Origin: CAIYZT01 sp031385445 | GTDB taxonomy: Bacteria; Pseudomonadota; Alphaproteobacteria; Rhodobacterales; Rhodobacteraceae | Reading direction: 5' to 3' | Assembly (NCBI GenBank): GCA_031385445.1 | Contig: JANNBM010000068.1 | Location: forward strand, 1 to 64,000 | Length of the DNA stretch: 64,000 nt | Part shown: positions 17,731 through 24,525 of the stretch, one piece after another | Numbering within the stretch: the stretch's first letter is position 1 | Layout: every line of letters begins with the position of its first letter | Program-made: the position numbers and the translations under genes | Notes under the pieces: model-generated | What the model was told of the DNA's origin: nothing | The model's input: only the letters and a program-made list of their open reading frames with translations | Database searches by the model: none

Positions 17731-17790
17731 GGGGGCTCTGCCCCCAAGCCTGTGTTTTTTCAAGAAAAACACAGGCTCTCCCCCGGGATA
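17731..17790. terminator. Bidirectional terminator / Rhodobacterales-type intergenic repeat
   Basis: This sits between convergent genes. A GGGGG CTCTG CCCCC hairpin (17731-17745) is followed by a 13-bp perfect stem: AGCCTGTGTTTTT at 17747-17759 pairs with AAAAACACAGGCT at 17765-17777 across a TCAAG loop. CTCCCCCGGGATATTT comes next. The A/T arms supply a U-tract on both strands. Confidence 0.75.
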
Positions 17791-17810
17791 TTTAGAGACA
17801 GATGAATGGT

Positions 17811-18371
17811 TTAGACGCCGCGCGACTGGGCGGCAACGCCGGTGCGGGCGATTTCGCGCAGACCAAGCGGGCGCATCAGATCGGCGAAAGCGTCGATTTT
17901 TTCCGGTGTGCCGGTCATCTCGAACACGAAGCTTTCCAGCGTGCTGTCGACCACATTGGCGCGGAAAATCTCGGCCAGACGCAAGGCTTCGATGCGGGCC
18001 TCGCCTTTGCCGGACACTTTGACCAAAGCGAGTTCGCGCTGAACGCTTGGGCCTTCTGCGGTCAGATCGTGGACCTCGTGGACAGGAACCATCCGGCGCA
18101 GCTGCGCTTCGATCTGGTCGATCACCTGCGGCGTGCCGTGCGTGACCACGGTGATGCGGCTGCGGTGGCCGGTGTGATCTACCTCGGCCACCGTCAGGCT
18201 GTCGATGTTATAGCCGCGCCCGGAAAACAGGCCGATGACCCGCGCCAGAACCCCCGGTTCGTTTTCGACGATGACGGCGAGGGTATGGGCCTCGATCACC
18301 TCGGCATTGGGATCGCGCAGCTCGTAGGCCGAATGGCTGGTGGAGCCTTTTTTGATGTTCAGTGCGGACAT
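17811..18371 (-). CDS. ilvH: Acetolactate synthase small (regulatory) subunit
   Basis: A 186-aa regulatory subunit that binds valine and activates and feedback-inhibits IlvI. The N-terminal ACT domain is evident (TLAVIVENEPGVLARVIGLFSGRGYNIDSL split over about 31-58, with GVLARVIGLF and GYNIDSLTV). The C-terminal ALS_ss_C domain follows. It is the last gene of the operon, 13 nt after the nitrilase gene rather than directly after ilvI. It ends at a strong terminator. Confidence 0.96.
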   Translation of the reverse strand: MSALNIKKGSTSHSAYELRDPNAEVIEAHTLAVIVENEPGVLARVIGLFSGRGYNIDSLTVAEVDHTGHRSRITVVTHGTPQVIDQIEAQLRRMVPVHEVHDLTAEGPSVQRELALVKVSGKGEARIEALRLAEIFRANVVDSTLESFVFEMTGTPEKIDAFADLMRPLGLREIARTGVAAQSRGV

Positions 18372-18384
18372 GGGCAGCGCGTTC

Positions 18385-19335
18385 CTATTCTAGCGATGGG
18401 TCAATGAAACTGACGGGCATTTTGGAAGAGCGATCGACGATCAGGCGGTAAATGTCGGGGCGGGCGTAGTGGCCGACGACGTCGAATTTTTGCCGGGCAA
18501 GACGGACCTCCGAGAGGTCGATATCGGCCATGAGCAGGCCCTTTTTGCGCCGCATCGGGCCGGCGACGATGTTCCCCTCGGGCGAGCAGATGATCCCATT
18601 ACCGGGGTGCAGCCAGTTGCCCTTTCCTGGCGCTGTTCTTTGCCGCTGTGGAAAGTCGGCTGGAAAGTCATCATCTTCAAGGGTCAAGGAGACACCGACT
18701 ACAAAGGCCGAACTTTCTCGACCGATGTGCTGCATCGAAGCCAGCCACCTATCATCGGGATCGGCCGTCGGCGCGCAATAAATTTCGACATTCTGCGCAT
18801 AGATCGCAGCCCGGGCGAGGGGCATGTAGTTTTCCCAACACAGCAGTGCACCCACCCGGCCCACAGCGGTCTCCACCACACGAACGCCGCGCCCATCGCC
18901 AAAGCCCCAGACTGTACGTTCGACATCCGTGGGCATACATTTGCGGTGGACATTCAAGATAGTTCCATCGGCATCAATGATCACGGCTGTGTTGTAGAGC
19001 GTGCCAGCGCTTTGATCGGAAGCGCGTTCGTTGATACCGGTGACAATCACGATCCCATGCGCGCGTGCCGCCTCTTTGAGAGGTGCCAAACCGTCGCGCG
19101 ACAAGTCCACCGAATTGCGAAACAGCCGTGCATAGATGGATTTGATCGCGGCATTGTCCCCGAATGCCGATAGTACCCAAGCGTAATCTGGATAGCCAGG
19201 AAACCATGCTTCCGGAAAAACCAGCATTTCAATGCCTTGAGAAGCGGCACGCGCCACGATTTCGGTGGCGCGTTCAAAACATTGTGCCAGGTCAAACAAG
19301 ACCGGTGATTCCTGTACGGCGGCAATGCGTGGCAT
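18385..19335 (-). CDS. Carbon-nitrogen hydrolase, nitrilase family
   Basis: A 316-aa nitrilase-superfamily enzyme with the full catalytic triad: E42 in VFPEAWFPGYP, K132 in HRKCMPT and C166 in LLCWENYMP. The PEAWFPGYP and CWEN context is that of branch-1 nitrilases (R-CN to acid plus ammonia) rather than amidases, though substrate is unknown. It lies inside the ilv operon: 24 nt after ilvI and 13 nt before ilvH. The first two thirds look less GC-rich than the flanking ilv genes, which suggests acquisition. Confidence 0.9.
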   Translation of the reverse strand: MPRIAAVQESPVLFDLAQCFERATEIVARAASQGIEMLVFPEAWFPGYPDYAWVLSAFGDNAAIKSIYARLFRNSVDLSRDGLAPLKEAARAHGIVIVTGINERASDQSAGTLYNTAVIIDADGTILNVHRKCMPTDVERTVWGFGDGRGVRVVETAVGRVGALLCWENYMPLARAAIYAQNVEIYCAPTADPDDRWLASMQHIGRESSAFVVGVSLTLEDDDFPADFPQRQRTAPGKGNWLHPGNGIICSPEGNIVAGPMRRKKGLLMADIDLSEVRLARQKFDVVGHYARPDIYRLIVDRSSKMPVSFIDPSLE

Positions 19336-19359
19336 CGTTTTGCTCCCCTTACAATGTGG

Positions 19360-21114
19360 TTAAACCAGCACCGCCCCCTTGGCACCAATAACCCCCGCGG
19401 TATCCGCGTCGCCGAGCAGCATCTCATTGTGCGGCTTGCCGGAGGGGATCATCGGGAAGCAGTTTTCGTGCTTTTCCACCCGGCAATCGAAAATCACCGG
19501 GCCATCATAGGCGAGCATTTCGCGGATCGCCTCGTCCAGGTCGGCGGGATCGTCGATGCGGATGCCTTTGCAGCCAAAGGCCTCGGCCAGTTTCACGAAA
19601 TCGGGCAGGCTTTCCGACCATGACGACGAATAGCGCTGGCCGTGCAGCAATTCCTGCCACTGGCGCACCATGCCGAGGCGTTCGTTGTTCAGGATGAACT
19701 GCTTGACAGGCGCGCGGAACTGCATCGCGGTGCCCATTTCCTGCATGTTCATCAGCCACGACGCCTCACCAGCGACGTTGATCACCAGCGCGTCCGGGTG
19801 GGCCATTTGCACACCGATCGAGGCGGGCAGGCCATAGCCCATGGTGCCAAGACCGCCGCTGGTCATCCAGCGGTTGGGGCCTTCAAAACCTAAAAACTGC
19901 GCGGCCCACATCTGATGCTGGCCGACCTCGGTGGTGATATAACGGTCCATGCCGCGGGTCAGCGCTTCGAGGCGTTGCAGCGCGTATTGCGGTTTGATCA
20001 CCGTGTCCGAATTTTTGTAGGTCAGGCACTTGACCGCCTGCCATTCGGCGATCTGTTTCCACCATTTTGCCAGACCTGCCGTGTTGGTTTTGCTGCCGCG
20101 CGCTTTCCAAATACGCAGGGCGTCTTGCAGCACGTTCGCCACATCGCCGACGATGCCGACATCGACGCGGATCACTTTGTTGATCGACGAGGGGTCAATG
20201 TCGATATGAACTTTGCGCGAATGGGGCGCGAAATCTTTCAGGCGGCCGGTGATGCGGTCGTCAAAGCGCGCGCCGATGTTGATCATCAGATCGCAGCCGT
20301 GCATGGCGAGGTTCGCCTCGTAAAGGCCGTGCATGCCCAGCATGCCGATCCACGATGTGCCAGAAGCGGGATAAGCGCCGAGGCCCATCAGCGTGGAGGT
20401 GATGGGAAAGCCGGTGGCCGCCACGAATTCGCGCAGAAGCTGGCTGGCGGCGGGGCCAGAGTTGATCACGCCGCCGCCGGTGTAAAACAGCGGGCGTTCG
20501 GCGGTTTCCAGCATTTCCACCATGCGGGTGATCGCGGCCTCGTCACCTTTGACGCGGGGTTGATAATGAGAGGTTTTGGCACTTTGCATCGGGGTGTAAT
20601 CGCCGATGGCAAATTGCACATCCTTTGGAATGTCCACCAGAACCGGCCCCGGACGGCCCGAGCGCGAGACGTGGAAGGCCTGATGGATGGTTTCGGCCAG
20701 ACGGTTGGTGTCTTTCACCAGCCAGTTCATTTTCGTGCAGGGGCGGGTGATGCCGACGGTATCAGCCTCCTGAAAGCCGTCGGTGCCGATCATGAACGTC
20801 GGCACTTGGCCCGAGATCACCAGAATGGGAATGGAGTCCATCAGCGCGTCGGTCAGCCCTGTCACGGCATTGGTCGCACCGGGGCCAGAGGTGACGAGCG
20901 CGACGCCAACCTTGCCGGTGGAGCGCGCATAGCCTTCGGCCATGTGAACCGCGCCTTGCTCGTGCCGCACGAGGACGTGGCGGATATCGTTTTGCTGAAA
21001 GATCTCGTCATAGATCGGCAGAACTGCCCCGCCGGGATAGCCAAAGACCACCTCGACACCCTGATCCTTCAGGGCTTGAACCACCATTCTGGCGCCGCTC
21101 ATCTGTTTGTTCAT
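19360..21114 (-). CDS. ilvI: Acetolactate synthase large (catalytic) subunit
   Basis: A 584-aa ThDP- and FAD-dependent enzyme. It makes 2-acetolactate or 2-aceto-2-hydroxybutyrate, the first common step to valine, leucine and isoleucine. The ThDP-activating Glu lies in VRHEQGAVHMAEGYAR (about 50-65), and the central FAD/ThDP domains are normal. The start is MNKQMSGARM at 21114; the open frame extends 27 codons upstream but that part is the attenuator. It heads ilvI-nitrilase-ilvH. Confidence 0.97.
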   Translation of the reverse strand: MNKQMSGARMVVQALKDQGVEVVFGYPGGAVLPIYDEIFQQNDIRHVLVRHEQGAVHMAEGYARSTGKVGVALVTSGPGATNAVTGLTDALMDSIPILVISGQVPTFMIGTDGFQEADTVGITRPCTKMNWLVKDTNRLAETIHQAFHVSRSGRPGPVLVDIPKDVQFAIGDYTPMQSAKTSHYQPRVKGDEAAITRMVEMLETAERPLFYTGGGVINSGPAASQLLREFVAATGFPITSTLMGLGAYPASGTSWIGMLGMHGLYEANLAMHGCDLMINIGARFDDRITGRLKDFAPHSRKVHIDIDPSSINKVIRVDVGIVGDVANVLQDALRIWKARGSKTNTAGLAKWWKQIAEWQAVKCLTYKNSDTVIKPQYALQRLEALTRGMDRYITTEVGQHQMWAAQFLGFEGPNRWMTSGGLGTMGYGLPASIGVQMAHPDALVINVAGEASWLMNMQEMGTAMQFRAPVKQFILNNERLGMVRQWQELLHGQRYSSSWSESLPDFVKLAEAFGCKGIRIDDPADLDEAIREMLAYDGPVIFDCRVEKHENCFPMIPSGKPHNEMLLGDADTAGVIGAKGAVLV

Positions 21115-21162
21115 TCCGCTTCGTCCTTTTGCTGCCGCCAGCGCGGCCCCACTTTCAGGCAT

Positions 21163-21190
21163 AAAAAAACCCCCGACGGTGTTTCGGGGG
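21163..21190 (-). terminator. Attenuator terminator of the ilv operon
   Basis: On the minus strand CCCCCGA and TCGGGGG form a 7-bp stem with a 7-nt loop, followed at once by seven T residues. It lies 27 nt after the leader-peptide stop and 48 nt before the ilvI ATG, so it would stop transcription before the structural genes. A competing stem is possible: GCGCATGG in the leader pairs with CCATGCGC, which runs into the terminator's 5' arm. Confidence 0.8.
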
Positions 21191-21216
21191 CGCATGGTCC
21201 TTGTCAGGGAAAACCG

Positions 21217-21264
21217 TTACCGGCCCATGCGCGTCCTTCGTACAATAATGACTAGGTTCAGCAT
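21217..21264 (-). CDS. ilv operon leader peptide
   Basis: A 15-codon frame encoding MLNLVIIVRRTRMGR. Six of codons 2-8 are Leu, Val or Ile (L, L, V, I, I, V), the amino acids made by the operon. It lies between a good promoter and a terminator hairpin upstream of ilvI. This is the classic layout of ribosome-mediated attenuation: a ribosome stalled at these codons leaves the following GCGCATGG free to form the antiterminator. The Shine-Dalgarno (AGGGGCAGAG) is modest. Confidence 0.8.
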   Translation of the reverse strand: MLNLVIIVRRTRMGR

Positions 21265-21302
21265 CTCTGCCCCTTTTTGGCCGATCAATGGCCTGCGCCG
21301 TG

Positions 21303-21331
21303 ACTTTAAGGGTGCGACATGGGGGCGTCAA
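21303..21331 (-). promoter_or_regulatory. Promoter of the ilv operon
   Basis: On the minus strand TTGACG (21331-21326), an exact 17-nt spacer and TAAAGT (21308-21303). Transcription would start near 21296, about 32 nt before the leader-peptide ATG, which suits an attenuated leader. Confidence 0.6.
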
Positions 21332-21460
21332 CAGCAAAATAGATGAAAATATGTCGCGGAGGCGGTATTTTTTGAAATATAATTACTTAGATCGGTAATT
21401 CTGCGCAATTTCCGCAAAATTTGGCGCGGTGCAGGCTGTTGACGGCAATGGTCTGTTGGT

Positions 21461-21850
21461 TCAGGGCTGGAACTGAACCAGATCCCATCGGTTGCCGAAG
21501 ATGTCGCGCCAGACGGCGACGGTGCCGTAAGACTCATCGCGCGGCGCCTCTTCGAAGTGGATGCCATGGGCCAGCATCGCGGCATGATCGCGCGCGAAAT
21601 CGTCCGTTTGCAGAAAAAGCCAGACGCGCCCGGCCCCTTGCGCGCCGATGGCCGCACTTTGATCGGGCCCATCAGCCCGCGCCAGCACGATCTGGCAGCC
21701 CCCGCCGGGCGGCTGCACAGTGACCCAGCGTTTGCGGCCTTCATCCAGATCGGCAGTCAGAATGAAGCCGAGTTTGCCGCAGAAAAACGCGATGGCTGTG
21801 TCATAGTCCGGCACAATCAGGCTGATCAGGCCAAGGGTTGCCCCGGTCAA
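21461..21850 (-). CDS. VOC superfamily (glyoxalase/bleomycin-resistance fold) protein
   Basis: A 129-aa single-domain VOC protein made of two beta-alpha-beta-beta-beta units. Visible signatures are the early YDTAIAFFCGKLGF helix and the C-terminal VWRDIFGNRWDLVQF strand typical of the fold. It would act as a metal-dependent lyase, dioxygenase or binding protein; the substrate is unknown. Translation appears to begin at TTG overlapping the TGA of bpt (TTGA), so it is coupled to bpt. Confidence 0.8.
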   Translation of the reverse strand: MTGATLGLISLIVPDYDTAIAFFCGKLGFILTADLDEGRKRWVTVQPPGGGCQIVLARADGPDQSAAIGAQGAGRVWLFLQTDDFARDHAAMLAHGIHFEEAPRDESYGTVAVWRDIFGNRWDLVQFQP

Positions 21851-22692
21851 TGCGGATCACCTTTTGGGGTGCGCGCTTCGGGCAGACTGATCCGCGCGAC
21901 CTGTTCCGAAATTGGATCGACCGACAAAGGATGCAATTCCGCGGAATGGCTTTTGGGATCGCCAATCGGCTGCCACTCGCCGCCCTTGAAAATCTCCAGC
22001 GCGCTGAAGCTGGCCTTATAGCCCATCTTGCGGCTGCCCGGCACCCAATAGCCAAGGTAGATATAGGGCAAGCCCGCCTCACGCGCGATTTCGATATGGT
22101 CCAGAATGGCGAAGGTGCCAAGGCTGAGGTCGGGCAGGTCCGGGTCGTAAAAGCTGTAAACCATGCTGAGCCCGTCATCGAAAACATCGGTCAGACTGAC
22201 GGCGGCAAGGGGGCGGCCGCGCTCGCCCGGCAACGGCGCGCGGGAATATTCGACGACGCGCGATCTGACCGGGGTTTCCTCGATCATCGCGGCGAATTCG
22301 AAAACGTCCATATCGGCCATGCCGCCATCGGCGTGGCGCGCGTCCAGATAGCGGCGGAACAGTTGAAACTGATCCTCGGTGGCCCAAGGGCTGGTGGCGT
22401 TTCGGCGCAAGTTCGCGGCGTTTTTAAGGATGCGGCGCTGGGTGCGGCTTGGCACGAAATCGGCGACACGGATGCGGGCGGACAGGCAGGCCGAGCATTC
22501 CGCACAGGACGGGCGGTAAAGCACGTTCTGGCTGCGGCGGAAGCCCTGTTTGGACAGCGAATCGTTCAGCTTTTGCGCGTGTTCGCCCTGCAGCGCAGTG
22601 AAAAGTTTCCGCTCCATCCGGCCATCCAGATAGGGACAGGGCTGCGGCGCGGTGACATAAAACTGTGGGGCGATGGGAAGGGTATGACGCAT
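21847..22692 (-). CDS. bpt: Aspartate/glutamate leucyltransferase Bpt (N-degron pathway)
   Basis: A 281-aa aminoacyl-tRNA-protein transferase. It adds leucine to N-terminal Asp or Glu, marking proteins for ClpS/ClpAP degradation. The N-terminal Cys motif RPSCAECSACLSARI (about 60-74) is diagnostic, as is the C-terminal acyltransferase block with YSFYDPDLPDLSLGT and YIYLGYWVPGSRKMGYKA. The 3' end overlaps the VOC gene start. It is preceded by an independent unit ending in a terminator. Confidence 0.95.
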   Translation of the reverse strand: MRHTLPIAPQFYVTAPQPCPYLDGRMERKLFTALQGEHAQKLNDSLSKQGFRRSQNVLYRPSCAECSACLSARIRVADFVPSRTQRRILKNAANLRRNATSPWATEDQFQLFRRYLDARHADGGMADMDVFEFAAMIEETPVRSRVVEYSRAPLPGERGRPLAAVSLTDVFDDGLSMVYSFYDPDLPDLSLGTFAILDHIEIAREAGLPYIYLGYWVPGSRKMGYKASFSALEIFKGGEWQPIGDPKSHSAELHPLSVDPISEQVARISLPEARTPKGDPH

Positions 22693-22796
22693 GGGTTGCA
22701 GAGCCTTGGGGGCGAACTTTCGTCATAAGAGTGGAATTCATCTGTGCGGACGTTAGCAAGGCAGCGCGCGAACGCCAAGCATTTCCTGCGCCCTGA

Positions 22797-22830
22797 ATGA
22801 AAATCCCGCCCAAGAAGACCTTGGGCGGGA
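22797..22830 (-). terminator. Rho-independent terminator after the DUF2852 gene
   Basis: An 11-bp perfect stem, TCCCGCCCAAG (22804-22814) with CTTGGGCGGGA (22820-22830), across a 5-nt loop. On the minus strand it is followed by TTTTCATT. It lies 21 nt past the DUF2852 stop. Confidence 0.85.
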
Positions 22831-22851
22831 GGGCGCGCGGTGCAGGCCGGA

Positions 22852-23352
22852 TCAGTAACTTTGCGGCACCGGGCCAGTGGCTGCTGCTGCGGGGACAGGG
22901 GGCAGCTCGGCGGCATCAGGCGTCTGACGAGCGCGGTCGTCCATGAAATTGTCGAATTCCGTTTTGTCTTTGGCAGCGCGCAGACGGTCAAGGAAGGTTT
23001 CGAACGCGGTCTGCTCGTCTTCCAGACGGCGCAGGGTTTCGGCCTTGTAGGCATCGAACGCGACGTTGCCAGAGCTGCGGTACGCGTTGTGGTGGTGGCC
23101 CCAATGGCCACGATGGCCGTGATCATGGGTGCGGTTTTTGCGGCAAGAAGAGGCGAACATGGTTTTGCTCCAACGGTTGGTGAAGGTGATATAAAAGACG
23201 AGGGCGAGGCCGACGGGCCAGAAGAAGATGAAGCCAAGGACCATGGCGGCGATCCAGGCGCCGCGTCCCTTGCTGTCAAGCCAGGCTTCGGTGCGGGTCA
23301 AAAATCCACCGAAGCCACGGGCTGGGGCGGCAGGGATATCAGAGGTCATCAT
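22852..23352 (-). CDS. DUF2852 domain protein, membrane-associated
   Basis: A 166-aa protein. An N-terminal hydrophobic helix (AWIAAMVLGFIFFWPVGLAL, about 32-51) has the invariant FFWPVGL of DUF2852. A basic, His-rich stretch (HDHGHRGHWGHHH, about 76-88) might bind metal. An acidic coiled-coil with ALRRLEDEQ-like helices and a Pro/Ala tail follow. The start at 23352 has GGAG 8 nt upstream; a TTG 18 nt earlier is less likely. The family is largely restricted to alphaproteobacteria and has no known function. Confidence 0.85.
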   Translation of the reverse strand: MMTSDIPAAPARGFGGFLTRTEAWLDSKGRGAWIAAMVLGFIFFWPVGLALVFYITFTNRWSKTMFASSCRKNRTHDHGHRGHWGHHHNAYRSSGNVAFDAYKAETLRRLEDEQTAFETFLDRLRAAKDKTEFDNFMDDRARQTPDAAELPPVPAAAATGPVPQSY

Positions 23353-23652
23353 TGGCGGTGTCTCCGGCAAAGGGTTAAGTTAATCGCTTTCACATAAGAC
23401 AAGATGGCAGCGGCGGGCGCGGCTTTCAAGGGCTATGTTAAACTATTTTACATCGGGGCGAAAACCCGCGCGGGATGACGGAGCGGGTGGCGATTTTATG
23501 GTTCAAATTTGGGCGCTTGAAGGGTGAATTGAGAGTGGGAAGGATGCAAACTGACAATCCATCCTTGACAAATCGGGGCGAAAGCGGCGCAGTGCGCGGG
23601 CGCCTCAGCCGAGGTTTTTCGCCGAAAACACATTGTAGGAAACCAGACCTTC

Positions 23653-24483
23653 ATGGCCAATGATCTTGTCTATATCATCATGGACAGCTGTCGCTTTGAC
23701 AGCTATCGCCGCGCCAAGACCCCCAATATGAACCGTTTGGGCAAGGGCGAAAGCCGGTTTTCCTATGCCTCCTGGACCGCGCCGTCGCATCATTCGATCT
23801 TTCTGGGACAGGTGGCGCATACAGCGCCGAAAAAGGTGCTGGCGTCCGAGGTTTACAAAAAGGAATACGCGCTTTGGATGGACCGGATCGGGGTGCCCGA
23901 TCTGTCGTTCAAAAGTTTTGTGCCCGAGTTAAGCCTTGCCAAGGTGCTGAAAACCAACGGGTTCCGCACCAATGCGCGGGTGTCGATGCCGGTGCTTAAC
24001 CCCATGACCGGGTTCAACAAATTCTTCGACAGCTACAAGCTGATGCTGGATCATAATGACTTCAAGGGCATGGTGAATGAGGCGGAGTTTTCGGCGGATC
24101 AGCCGAGTTACCATTTCATGAACCTTGGTGAGACACATTATCCTTACATGCTGAAAGACGCGGAACTGCCGATCATTTCGGGGGTGCACGGGGTGATCAA
24201 GGGGATGGATGCGGCGGTGCAACGGTCCAGCGATGCGGGGCGCGAGGAGAAGACATTTTTCACCAAGGCCGAGATGGTGGCGCTGCACGAGCAGCAGATC
24301 CGCTGTGTGGAATATGTCGATGATGTGCTGGACGCGCTGATTTCCAAAGCGCCGAAGGGCACGCATTTCATCATCGCCGCCGATCACGGCGAGTGTTTTG
24401 GCGAGGGCGATTATTTCGGCCACGGCCCGGTGATGCACCGCAAGGTGTTCGAAGTGCCGTTTCTTGAAGGCAAGAAAACCTGA
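23653..24483 (+). CDS. Sulfatase/alkaline-phosphatase superfamily hydrolase
   Basis: A 276-aa cytosolic protein with the alkaline-phosphatase fold. Metal ligands are in IIMDSCRFDS near the N-terminus and in AADHGECFGEGDYFGHG near the C-terminus. The nucleophile region is WTAPSHHSIFLG, a Thr/Ser as in phosphoglycerol-transferase-type members. There is no C/S-X-P-S-R formylglycine motif, so it is not a classical sulfatase. It has no signal peptide. It is short for the family (usually 400 or more residues). Substrate unknown; it stands 42 nt upstream of glnE. Confidence 0.8.
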   Translation: MANDLVYIIMDSCRFDSYRRAKTPNMNRLGKGESRFSYASWTAPSHHSIFLGQVAHTAPKKVLASEVYKKEYALWMDRIGVPDLSFKSFVPELSLAKVLKTNGFRTNARVSMPVLNPMTGFNKFFDSYKLMLDHNDFKGMVNEAEFSADQPSYHFMNLGETHYPYMLKDAELPIISGVHGVIKGMDAAVQRSSDAGREEKTFFTKAEMVALHEQQIRCVEYVDDVLDALISKAPKGTHFIIAADHGECFGEGDYFGHGPVMHRKVFEVPFLEGKKT

Positions 24484-24525
24484 TCGCCGATTGACCGCGC
24501 AAGGCGCGCGCCGCATCATGGGCCG

